NCBI RefSeq assembly: GCF_026230105.1
Contig: NC_079474.1
Coordinates: 2,304,187 to 2,368,186, forward strand
Length of the DNA: 64,000 nucleotides
Origin: Diorhabda sublineata
Lineage: Eukaryota > Arthropoda > Insecta > Coleoptera > Chrysomelidae
Direction of reading: 5' to 3'
Shown: positions 38,401 through 50,711 of the stretch, in pieces
Position numbering within the stretch: the first letter of the stretch is position 1
Layout: every line of letters starts with the position of its first letter
Notes under the pieces: generated by a model
The model's database searches: none
What the model saw: the letters and a program-made list of their open reading frames with translations, nothing else
Told to the model about the DNA's origin: nothing
Translations under genes and position numbers: made by a program

Positions 38401-38924
38401 AAACCAATTCAGATATTATCTTCGAATGAATTCGGAAACATTTGAAATCATGATTTTGAATAAGCTAAAAGCGGCGTTGGTTATGCATATTTCACTAGTT
38501 ACCGTTCTGAATTCAATTATTTAAAGTTTTATTTTTTCGAGCATCCCTGGAAAGTTCATAAATTTATATATGTATTGCAGTTTGCCTAAATCTCTTCTTC
38601 TTTACTTATGTTTTGTAGCCTTGTAGCCACCACATTTATATTATTTAATCAGCATTTATTGGGACAATTCCCGCTTTTATTATTAAGAAAAAATGTTAGA
38701 ATTTTAATTTTTTGTATTCTCCTGTATTTTAAGATCAATTTCGTCAATTTACCTCGAAGATAAATGAAAAATAAGGGTATTAAATGAAATAAAACACAGA
38801 ATTTACAATATCTAATATATTTTACAATAAAATTTTGTATATTATCAAAAAAGTATATTAAAAACAACAAATTTTCTTCAAGAAATAAATTAATATGAAA
38901 ATATATGAAATTAATTATTCAATT
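35495..38924. other. Intergenic region between NRF-6-like gene C and FAM114A
   Basis: About 3.4 kb without a gene. The short block AGTTGCCTATA recurs near 35889, 35931, 36333 and 36380 (also 34073 and 26751), often after CTGTAATGTT, so a decayed repeat family is present around the NRF-6 cluster. Open frames here are short and unsupported. Confidence 0.4.
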
Positions 38925-41594
38925 TTAATCGTTATGCATCGCACCTGCTTGTAGAACTGGGACCAACAACTGGAAAGCATCCTGTATATACGAACTACTA
39001 TTTCCAGCCTATAATACGAAAAAATCAATCTTAGAACCCCATAATTTCCATATTTACCCCATGAAAGGGTAAAAACAAACAATATAAGATACTATATACT
39101 CCAATAATATTGTTCGAGAGTCAAATTACCTCAAAGAAAACGTTTGTGATCAAAGAATTGATGGATTCCTTATTTCCCGTTTGGGAAGACTTGGCGTTCA
39201 ATTTTTCCGAAAATTTCCCGGCGGCTAAACCAATAAGAGACGTCAATGTCATGGTTAACCTATACGAATGAATTTTTCGTTAAATATAATTTGAACAAAA
39301 AAATATAGATGACGAACGTACTGTACTAAACTATCTGCTTCGTCCACCGTACTTCTATGGTCTTTTATCATCAATAATTCGCCGCATTTATGGAATTGTT
39401 CGACGGCTATCGCCGTCAGTTGTGCCAGAACCTGTAAATGTGATAATCGTAGTTGTTTGTTCGAACTACAAACCGTAAAAATTCTATAGGATAATTGACA
39501 ATCGAGAAATTGTTATTGACAATAACAACAAAAATTCTGGATAGCCCTCGTATTATAAATGATAAATACTTCAATTTAAATAGTGATTATTTTTTGTTTC
39601 AACCTTTTACTTTCTGAATGGATGAGGATTTTTGATTGTTTTAATATATCTTCTACTTAATAAAAAGGCCTTGTATATTATACTTTATTTTTTATATATC
39701 AAATCTTCGTTTTATTTTTTGGGCAGCCCTCGTACAAGCAAAATTGAAACTTTATAAAAGAGGAGTTTTATTGGTGATATCACATTTTTAAACAAAAAAC
39801 ATAATTCCTAGAGGTTATGTTACGTCAAACTGACGTATGACAGTTTTCCTAACTTACCTGAAGTGCTTCTTGGTATATTTCTTCTTCTCCGCAAAACTCC
39901 AACTTTAGATTATTCAACCAAGTTTCTGTTTCTTCCCATAAAGAAATTAACTTGCCGTACGTTATACTAACATTTAGTTCTTGAACGGCTGCTTGAAGTT
40001 TTTCTTTGATGTCGTCGAAACTCGAAGTTTCGTCGTCATCTTCATCAGGTAGTTCACATAATTCTTTAATTTGGTCCATAGTTTCTTGCAAATCTTGCAG
40101 TTCACTACCTGACGAGTTTTCTTGGAGAGTCTAACATAATAAAACCGATTTAATCATAAGTAAACTGGAAATTTTGAGTATATTACCTCTAAAGTAATAT
40201 CACATTGCTTTGATAGCATTTCAAGAGCTTCTAAATGAACAAGCCCATGGTAATCATCGAACAAAGTTTCATAATTCAATTTTTTTTTGGAATGTGTTTG
40301 TTGTAAGACTTTATTTTCGGCTTCGGCTTTTTCCTTGGCCTCCCGAAGAACTTGAGAGAGAATGGGTTTCTTTTTGTCTAATTTTAATAGTGACCTTTTG
40401 TGCTTTAAACCCGGATCGCCTTCTTGCAATACTTCCATAGTTTTTTTGCCTATGGTTTCCAAAGTATCTAATCCACCTGTTATTACCTTACTACCAGTAT
40501 TTTCCACAAATTTTGTTATATGAGACACCCCAGATACTAAATTCGATAGATTACCAAAACCAAAACCTTCAATCACATAAAATTCAATTCTTAAAACTCA
40601 ATAGGTTCAAATACATATGGATTATATTTTACATACCCACATTAGATACGTTACTAACTTCTTCTTCTTCTTCTTCCTGTACAATACACTCTTTTTCTTT
40701 ATCTATTTTAGCTAATTCCTTTGGATCTGGTATTCCCATACTTGATTCAATGACAGTAGATAAACTTTGAGTCAATGTAGAAACACCTTGAGTAGCAGTA
40801 GTAATAATCGAAGTCATTCCTCCCCAATTTCCCCAATTAGACCATGAAGGTTCTGTATATTGATCCTGTTTTTGTGGCTGGACTTCTTCCAAGGGTTCCC
40901 ATTCATCATTGTCCCACATATCATTTTTTTGTGCTAATTCTTCTTTATATCCAAGATGTAAGTCCTTTTCTTCTAATGGTTTTGAATTTTTAATTCCAAC
41001 ATCAGAAACACTAGGCACTTTATCATCATTGATAGGTTCCCAATCGTCATTTTCCCACATATTTTCTTCATCATCAGATGCTTCTCCAACGACTTGCTGT
41101 ACATCATTCGAATCAGTTTTTTCTATAATTGTTTTACTTCTATTTGAATTAGAATGTCTATTTCTCAAAGCCTTTGTTTCACTAAATTTCGTGTCAGTTA
41201 CATTACTTACTGTATCGTCATTCCCACTTCCATTATCTTCATGTTTATCACCTAGGGTATCATATTTAGTATTATTCTCAATATCTGACTCTAATTTTTC
41301 AATCATCACTTTATTATTTTTCTTATTTTCTATATTAAAGTTATTGTCTTGATTTCTTTCAGACTCCAAGGGGGTTCCACTACTATTTTTAGCCTTATTG
41401 ATATCAATGTCTATACCTAAATCTTGTTTGGAGGTTGTATTTTTGGTACTTTCATTTAATTTTAAATTTATTAAATCTTTTTGAAACTCGCTTGTCAATT
41501 TATCGTTTTTTGTATCATGGTTTTTGGATGGATCATCATCTGGATATATTTCTTCGTCTGCACTTTCGAAGTATTCACTATCAGAAGTATCCAT
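38925..41594 (-). CDS. FAM114A-family protein (FAM114A2-like)
   Basis: Six exons on the minus strand (41594-40637, 40566-40187, 40130-39858, 39431-39322, 39259-39130, 39008-38925) give 644 aa. The first 220 or so residues are acidic and disordered. The conserved region follows: SWSNWGNWGGMTSIITTATQ, STVIESSMGIPDP, FGNLSNLVSGVSHITKFVEN, GGLDTLETIGKKTMEVLQEG, then a helical C-terminal half ending AFQLLVPVLQAGA. These blocks mark the FAM114 family, reported as Rab2-interacting proteins of the Golgi and early secretory pathway. Two copies of an acidic motif, MWENDDWEPI and MWDNDEWEPL, lie near residues 178 and 225. Join 1-2 (40637/40566) was chosen by phase and is the least sure. Divergent to phosphomannomutase. 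Confidence 0.88.
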
Positions 41595-42039
41595 ATTTAT
41601 AATGTATTAAAGAATTATTATTTTTAACAGCTGTAAATTGTTTGTATGTTACTGTCACCTTATTACGTGTCACTGTCATATGCCAACCACACTGACGTTT
41701 ACGTAAGTAGGTAAGATTCCAAAAGCCGGTTTAATAAGTATTTCTTATTTATGAGGAAATTTTGTAGGAAAAATAACTTTTTAAATTAAAATTAACATTA
41801 TTCAATTATGTATTTATATAAAGATAATATTATTTGTGTTGTAAATGTCTTAAAATTGATTTATTATCAAAAAATGTTACTATTGACCAAGTAAGAAACA
41901 GACCACTATGAAATATGACTCACTAATATTTGGATGTGAATTTGCCAATAAAGCATCTAGACTTGAGTAAATATTGTGTACATTTATTTTTTATCTTTAA
42001 TTTACTTCTGCATACGTGGTATTTTAAGTTTGTTTTAAT
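41595..42039. promoter_or_regulatory. Divergent promoter region of FAM114A and phosphomannomutase
   Basis: The two start codons are 445 bp apart on opposite strands, so both 5' UTRs and core promoters must lie here. No TATA box is obvious near either start. A T(G)ACGTxTACGTAA-like block sits near 41694-41706. Confidence 0.45.
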
Positions 42040-42783
42040 ATGCCAAGAAAAATTTTGTGTTTATTCGACGTGGATGGTACTTTAACAAAACCCAGAAATG
42101 TTATAGAATCGGATTTATACACATTTTTATTAGAAAAGGTAAAGCCGCATTGCCATTTAGGATTAGTAGGTGGATCAGATTTTAAGAAAATAGCTGAACA
42201 AATGAAGGGAGAAGACGTTATACATAAATTTAAATATGTATTCAGCGAAAATGGACTTGTTTATTATAGAAATGGTGAAGAAGCTGGAAAACAAAGTATC
42301 CAGAAGTTTATAGGTGAAGATAAGTTACAAAATTTCATAAACTACGTATTAAAATACCTTTCAAGCATAACTCTACCTATTAAAAGAGGGACATTCGTCG
42401 AATTCAGAAACGGTATGTTGAATATTTCACCAATAGGTAGATCATGTTCCCAAGAAGAAAGAGAAGCTTTTTATACATATGATGAAGAACATGGTATTCG
42501 CAAAACTATGATAGAAGCTTTGAAAAAGGAATTTCCAGACTTAGATTTAACTTACAGTATAGGTGGCCAAATTAGTTTTGATGTTTTTCCTAATGGTTGG
42601 GACAAAACTTACTGTTTAAAACACTTACAAGATGAAGGTTTCGATGAAATACATTTCTTTGGTGATAAAACTGATAAAGGGGGTAACGATTACGAAATAT
42701 ACACTGATAAAAGGGTTATTGGGCATAAAGTTTCAGGTCCTAATGATACTAAAATTAAATTAACACAGTTATTTAATTTATAA
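42040..42783 (+). CDS. PMM2: Phosphomannomutase
   Basis: A single intronless frame of 247 aa, the usual length of eukaryotic phosphomannomutase. It converts mannose-6-phosphate to mannose-1-phosphate in the cytosol, feeding GDP-mannose for glycosylation. The HAD nucleophile motif LFDVDGTLT has D10 and D12. Substrate-binding and cap-domain blocks follow: GLVGGSDFKKIAEQM, SENGLVYY, FVEFRNGMLNISPIGRSCSQEER, GGQISFDVFPNGWDK, then the metal-binding HFFGDKTDKGGNDYEIY. All key residues are present. Lack of introns among intron-rich neighbours could mean intron loss or an old retrocopy. PMM1 and PMM2 are not separate in insects, so the symbol denotes the orthologue group. AATAAA lies at 42788-42793. 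Confidence 0.96.
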   Translation: MPRKILCLFDVDGTLTKPRNVIESDLYTFLLEKVKPHCHLGLVGGSDFKKIAEQMKGEDVIHKFKYVFSENGLVYYRNGEEAGKQSIQKFIGEDKLQNFINYVLKYLSSITLPIKRGTFVEFRNGMLNISPIGRSCSQEEREAFYTYDEEHGIRKTMIEALKKEFPDLDLTYSIGGQISFDVFPNGWDKTYCLKHLQDEGFDEIHFFGDKTDKGGNDYEIYTDKRVIGHKVSGPNDTKIKLTQLFNL

Positions 42784-44844
42784 ATGTAATAAATTTTTTT
42801 ATTGGTAAAAAATAATGAGAAAGTTTATTACTTACCATAAAAATGTATATTTTATTATGTATTTCTAAATAAAATGTATGAAATTGAAAATTTGGAATTA
42901 ATATTATAAATAAACTAGGATTTAAACTGTTATATCAGGAATCAAGGTTTATCTTCTTTGAAATTAGAAAGGTCTCTGCTGTCAGGGTTATTCAGCTTAT
43001 TTTAGATAGGTAAGGATTTGTAAATATTACAAGATGATTCATACACTTTTTATAACACTACCATTGAATAAAGTCCGTCAATAATGAGGACATTTTTGAG
43101 TTAGAGTTATATATTTCTTTCATATTCATCTGTAAATATTCTTGTTAGTTCCCTGGACAAATTCAAACATATAGGTGAAGGCCAAGTGTAACAGGAGAAA
43201 GAAGAATAACCTATTTAGTTAAAATAGTACATTAGTTGTCAATATCGAATTTTAAAACCCAGATCTGACCAGTGATATGAGCAAAAATGATAAACTATAA
43301 AAAAAGAAATATTTAATAAATAAATATTAGATTTATGTCTACTTCTTTTTAAATCTACCTCGTAGTTTTATCTTTTTTATTACTGAATCAAACTGTTCGA
43401 CTATTTCACCCACCTTGTTAAAAACTTAACGGTACTTCAAGATACGTCTATTTTTTTTTAAACGGACGAAACAAAAAAATGCATTTATTAAAAATTGCCC
43501 ATGAATTTCTCAAATTCCTCTGCAGAACTGGTATAAAAATTACCACATGGAATTCGTATAATTTGCTGTTGGCTAGTAGTAGGATCGTGAATAATGCCCT
43601 GTACTATTTCACACGCAGAACATACACTATATACAGATTGTCACAAATATTTGTTTCTACGTACCGAGAAAGATTACTTCAAATTTTGAAATTTATTTAC
43701 CTCTCAAATTATATCAGAAAAATGTATAAAAAATTTTGATTTATAATATACAGTATGAAAAAAAAATTAACTACAAGTTTAAATACAACTAAATTTAAAA
43801 GTAACAGGTAAGAAATTTATAGAAATCGACGAGGCAGATACAACTTGGTTTATATCGTTATAAAAATATTTTAGACAACTAATTTACGTCGTCTGATAAG
43901 AAAAGAATCATAGAATTGGTTGAATAACTTACTTACTTTGAAAACTACCCTCGTAAGCAAAAAAATCGAATCACACGATACCCTTTTAATTTGATATTTT
44001 TTCCTTATCGAAAAAAATTCAATAACAACACAGACCAATAATTAGAAATGAATTTATCTATCAAATTATTATCAATTGAATATTTCAACTATCGTCACCT
44101 TATAAATTTTTTCAACATATTACATAAACAAAAAAAGGTAGATAACAAAATGGACGTTTATGCAAATTTCTCAATACTAATTTGAGTCAGATGAAAAAAA
44201 ATTGTTAATAGGACATCCTATATACCTATCAGTTGCACCCAAGTTTCTAGATGAGGTTCGACGTTTGATATACCTAACTGTGAATTCCTATAACTCCGTA
44301 CAATATAATAGTCGCATTCCTTACTCGAGGCTAAGCGCGCTCCATTGGTGGAATGTCTTTACGTCAAGATAGCTACTGCGTTGCCGATATTCAGGAATCT
44401 TAGTAAAAACTTGGACATTAAAATCTAATGATACAATGCGACTAACTTTTTTTATTTTTGTTATAAGAGATGTTTCTTAATCTTAACAATAAACTAATAA
44501 TAAAAATCTCATTTATAGTAGTTGGTTCTAATAAAAACAATATATTTGTAATAAAATGACGTGCGTTAAGTTTAGTATAAATTAATTCTGGCGTGTAGTA
44601 GAAGTGCTTGAAGCTATTTAGTAGTTGTAATTAAAATGATAGACGTAGATAAGCGACGTCTCAAATAGTTGCTTCCTCACACTACAACATTTTTCTCATT
44701 TATAGTGTCGTTCGTTTATCTGGAGATTCGAGTTAAGAACGAGACGGCAACAGTGTAAAGTTGATAATGTGGTATTCAACATGGCCGCGTAGTCAGTGTT
44801 GTGTGTGATAGTTAAAGTGTATTGAATGGATTAAGTCGTGAATT
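42784..44844. other. Intergenic region between phosphomannomutase and kibra
   Basis: About 2 kb with no recognisable gene. The 43479-43739 open frame has no family resemblance and a composition expected by chance. The last 200 bp before kibra are less A+T-rich and likely contain its 5' UTR and promoter. Confidence 0.4.
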
Positions 44845-47800
44845 ATGCCGAGAAAACGAAATGGTGAAATCCCATTGCCCGACGGTTGGGATTTTGGACA
44901 AGATTACGATGGAAAAATTTATTTTATCGATCACATTTCGAAGAAAACTACGTGGATTGACCCCAGAGACAGGTAGGAATAGTAGCATTCCATTGCACTA
45001 TCTCTTTTACTGGATTAAAAAGTTGAATGACATTTTTAGAATTCAATTTCCGACAATTTAAGCAATATTATCGTCGAGTAGGCTGTGTGAATTTTTGGAT
45101 GTGTTAGTTTTTTCTTTGGTTTAAAAAAAATGACACAAATATAATTGATGACATTCCAAACTTACCAGAGGTTTCACCTCGTTTTAAATAACATTTAAAA
45201 AGTAAATGGGGCGGTGATATAACTTTGTGAGTATTATTATTGTTGTTAAGGGGTGTATTTGAACGTGTTTGCTTAGATATTCGTGGATATTTAATATTCA
45301 AAAACAGTGGTACTTGTGTCGCCGCCTGGTTGAAAATATGCGCAAACGAAAAGATAAATATTAGATTGTAGTGTCTAAAAATATTTACAATCTTTCCGTG
45401 AATATATTTTGCGTCACTAAATGAAATGCAAATTAAGGATCTTGTGAAATTTTCGAACTATGTGGAATTTGCATTTTGCACATTTCGACATTTTAGAACG
45501 TTGGTACGTTTTTAAAAAATATTTTAGTTTACGAATAGAGAAAGTAAGCATATATGATTTTAGTAGCAGTTGATTTTTTTAAAAGATAATTAACATTCCA
45601 GACCTCCTACTACCGATTCGGCGGCAAAATTCCAAAGGTGAGGTCATTGAATGTTACTCACACATCCATAGTACCCAACTACACTGTGTACCTTCTCGTA
45701 AAAATAGTTTTTTTTTTTAATAATTGATAAATACGTGAGAAAATATTATTTAGTTAACGTAGGCGATTTTTTTATAATAATTATACGAATAATTAAACCT
45801 ACAGATCTACTAAAGCCGTTAGTTTTATGAACTAGTCATTTCTGGTCGTTTAAATAATTAAATCAACTCCAATTAATTTATTTATAAGTTTCTACAAATT
45901 CAAAAATAGTTTAAGGTTATTATCCTAATGAAAATTAAGTACAATACATTTTTTTTCTATTTAAACGAATTAGTTATGATAGGAATTTCACAATCACAAT
46001 TTATTAGTCACACCTTTGTGTATGTATATCTTCAATTCAATCTTATTTAGAATTAACAACCCACTCCATAGTTCAAGATGATAATAAAAGACATTGAGTC
46101 ATGAAGTGAATGTTTGAAATATTTTCTCTATATTACTTTTTTTCTAATTATAAATTCCTTTTATTGATTTAAATAACGTTCACAACATGATTATAATGAT
46201 ATAAATAGAAATAATAATAGTAGTACGTAATATAAATACACGTAAGCTTTCCAGAAAATTGGGAAATTTGACAACAATGTAAATACAATCATAAGATCCG
46301 CCATATTTGACAAAACTCAATAAATTCTAAAGCAAATCGCCACTTTAATAACACAACGACAATTAAAGATGAGTCAGGCTTTTTAGAACCACGCGTTCAT
46401 CATAGAAATATTTTTCAAATGAGGAATTTAAAACGTACTGTAATTATTAATTAATCTAATCGTGATAATTTGTTACAATATGATTAAATCGATAGATATT
46501 TCGAAACCTAACCTAAAAACTTTTAACTTGGCACTAATATAATTGCCGCGTAAATTTAATGACGGTTACAAATTTTTTACATCGCGGACATTGAACGTTA
46601 ATTCAAGAAACTTTATAGTCTCATCTTTACTAATTTACATATTTCTTCCGTTCACATGCAAATGTTATAAAAGTAGAATCTCGTTGCTTATACTTTACTA
46701 GATCGCGAGCAAATGAAACAGACCATTCCGCATGAAAAGTACCCTTTTAATTGATTTTAATTTATCCTCAGTAATACCAGTGGCGTAGTAACCTTAGTAT
46801 CCAAATAATATAGAAAATGTCGACATCTGCAACCGATACAAACAAAAAAAAAATGTTGTGACTGTCGATTATTTAGACGAGACATTTTGCATATTTCTGA
46901 TATTCGAACAGACCAGACTGTTTGGCGTCTATTGTATTTCAGTATAATTTCCACAGTTTATTGGCGTATTATGGTGCCAAAAATCTATTCCTGGAACTCG
47001 TACAAAACTATGTTTTGCTCAGTTACACATATTTTAATTTAGGAATTTATGTCGTTCGGTACGTAAAGAAATCTTTCGAATGTTTTCGATTTGAAAGACG
47101 AGTTGTTACTTTTTGTCAGTATACGAGGTTGAGGGAAAATAAAATAGATTGAAAATAAAATTACATAGTATGGGGGAAGTAATTAAATGCTAATTTAATC
47201 AACCAAATGTCATTTATTACTGGATAGATGAAGCTAAATAAGAAAAATAGGTTTAAAACCATCGATTTTCTTCATTATACAAGGTGTAATTTATAATATC
47301 TTATAGTATATGGGTAAATGATAATTAATTATTAATTGAATCAACAAAATGTCGTTAATTAGTGTATAGAAGACGCCAAATGAGAAAAATCGGCTTAAAA
47401 ATCGATTTTCTTCAATATACAGGGTGTGATAAAGAAAACCTTATAGTGTGGGAGAAAATAACAAGAAATCGATCATTTAGTCAACAAAATGACGTTTTAT
47501 CACTAGATAGAAGAGGCTATGTGAGAAGAATCGATTTGAAACAATCGATTTTCTACGATATACAGGGTGTAATTAATGTAGTTAATGAGTAAATGACAAT
47601 AAATTGTTATTGAATCAATAAAATGGCGTTTATTACTGGATAGAAGACGCTATATGATGAAAATCGGTTTAAAACAATCGATTTTTTCAATATACAGGGT
47701 GTGATAAAGAAAACTTTCTAGTTAGGGAGAAAATAACGAGAAATTGATAATTGAATCAACAAAATGGCGTTTATTATTGGATAGAAGACGATATATGATG

Positions 47801-50641
47801 AAAATCGGTTTAAAACAATCGATTTTCTTCAATATACAGGGTGTAATAAAGAAAACCTTCTAGTAACGGAGAAAATAACAAGAAATTGATAATCGAATCA
47901 ACAAAATGGCGTTTATTATTGGATAGAAGACGATATATGATGAAAATCGGTTTAAAACAATCGATTTTCTTCAATATACAGGGTGTAATAAAGAAAACCT
48001 TCTAGTATGGGCGAAAATAACAAGAAATTGATAATCGAATCAACAAAATGGCGTTTATTAGTGAATAGAAGACGATATATGATGAAAATCGGTTTAAAAC
48101 AATCGATTTTCTTCAATATACAGGGTGTAATAAAGAAAACCTTCTAATAAGGGAGAAAATAACAAGAAATTGATAATCGAATTAACAAAATGGCGTTAAT
48201 TGCTTGAAAGAAGACGCTATATGATGAAAATCGGTTTAAAACAATCGATTTTCTTCAATATACAGGGTGTGTTAAAGAAAACCTTCTAGTACGGGAGAAA
48301 ATAACAAGAAATTGATAATCGAATCAACAAAATGGCGTTAATTACTTGAAAGAAGATGCTATATGATGAAAATCGGTTTAAAATAATCGATTTTCTTCAA
48401 TATACGGGGTGTGATAAAGAAAACCTGGTATGGGCGAAAATAACAAGAAATTGATAATCGAATCAACAAAATGGCGTTAATTACTTGAAAGAAGATGCTA
48501 TATGATGAAAATCGGTTTAAAATAATCGATTTTCTTCAATATACGGGGTGTGATAAAGAAAACCTGGTATGGGCGAAAATAACAAGAAATTGATAATCGA
48601 ATCAACAAAATGGCGTTAATTACTTGAAAGAAGATGCTATATGATGAAAATCGGTTTAAAACAATCGATTTTCTTCAATTTACAGGGTGTGCTAAAGAAA
48701 ACCTTCTAGTACGGGAGAAAATAACAAGAAATTGATAATCGAATCAACAAAATGGCGTTAATTGCTTGAAAGAAGATGCTATATGATGAAAATCGGTTTA
48801 AAACAATCGATTTTCTTCAATTTACAGGGTGTGCTAAAGAAAACCTTCTAGTACGGGAGAAAATAACAAGAAATTGATAATCGAATCAACAAAATGGCGT
48901 TAATTACTTGAAAGAAGATGCTATATGATGAAAATCGGTTTAAAATAATCGATTTTCTTCAATATACGGGGTGTGATAAAGAAAACCTGGTATGGGCGAA
49001 AATAACAAGAAATTGATAATCGAATCAACAAAATGGCGTTAATTACTTGAAAGAAGATGCTATATGATGAAAATCGGTTTAAAACAATCGATTTTCTTCA
49101 ATTTACAGGGTGTGTTAAAGAAAACCTTCTAGTACGGGAGAAAATAACAAGAAATTGATAATCGAATCAACAAAATGGCGTTAATTGCTTGAAAGAAGAT
49201 GCTATATGATGAAAATCGGTTTAAAACAATCGATTTTCTTCAATATACGGGATGTAATAAAGAAAACCTTTTAGTATAATAGTATAATTGAGTAACAAAA
49301 TGACTTTTATTACTGGATAGAAGACTATATGAGAAAATATTAGTTTGATCAATCGATTTTCTTTAGTATACAGGGTATAATAAATAAAACTTCATAGTAT
49401 GGGGGGGATATGCCAATAAATTGAAAATTGCATAAAAAAAATGACGTTTATTACTGAAAAAAAGACGCTAAAAATAAAAATCTATCAAAAACAATCGATT
49501 TTACTTAAAATACAGGGTGTAATAAATTGAATTTCACAATTTAGAAGGACAATCTGTCATTTTAAGGACATAAATACACATTTAAGGTGGATAAAAAATA
49601 TCAACCCAGCTTTACTGGTTTTTCTACGTGTGGAAAATAAGAAAGAAAACTATCCCCAAGGTCAAGGTAGCCGATTATCCAGAGAAAAAATTGCAATTAA
49701 TTAATAATCGACAGAACAACAATAAAATTTATATACGCTTATAATTTGGTACTACAAGACATTCTAAATGTGAAATAAAAATTGAGGTTCGCCATCATTA
49801 TCTCTTAAAAATAATAAGTACGATCGATAATTACAAACAACATGCGAGTTCATTCTACTTATTCTCTTTTCAGGTCTGTAACCAGTAATCAATCGAAATA
49901 TATCACTTCGTTATGTAACTAATTCAACACACGTCAATATAATTTATTTTGAAAAATTCACCCATCGAATCATTTAAAATAAAAAAAAAACCCGCAGACA
50001 AATAAATCCAGTCATAAGGCCCTATACACACGTTCCGGTTTACCTGTACGGTTTTCGGTATACCGGAACGTGTGTACCCAGCTTGACAAATAGACGATGA
50101 CAAATGACAGTGCGCGTCCGGACAAAATAACAGGAGATACACGACAACGAGTTGACTATATTGTTAATTTTTTTATGTCATTTGTCAAAATTTCCAATTG
50201 ACTAGTATTAATACTCGTATAAAGAAAACTGTTATTTTTAACTTAGCTCAATCTAGGTTGGTGTAGTGGCAACACCGGATCGTCATCTTTAATCACACAG
50301 TCACACAAAAAATTTATGCAGACATTTTTTGTTGTGAATTAAATTCTTAATAATATTTTAAAATCGTAAAAAAATCTTCTAGACGCTAGAACTTTTGTTC
50401 GGGCGATTTTATAACAAAATTGGTTGAAAAATTTTCGTAAAGAGCTTTTTAAATATATATATTTTTTTTAAATTCAATTATCTCGCTGAATCCTTTTAGA
50501 TTAAATTGAAAATATCCGTAATACGGACCTGTACATTCATCTACTTCTATCACAATTTAACCAGTTCAGGTTCTGGGTATTGCTTGCGTGTATTTGTATC
50601 GAAAGTCGGCCCTAAGGAGGAAAAGGAGTGTTCTGTATGCC

Positions 50642-50711
<70 letters not shown>

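Noticed and set aside
39541..39735. GCCCTCGTA at both ends of a ~190-bp stretch in FAM114A intron 3
   Set aside because: The two copies are in direct, not inverted, orientation and do not form transposon ends, despite resembling the mariner tip in gene C.
40909..41352. 147-codon plus-strand frame
   Set aside because: Antisense to the acidic first exon of FAM114A; no family resemblance.
43479..43739. 86-codon frame between phosphomannomutase and kibra
   Set aside because: No similarity and no splice or regulatory context.
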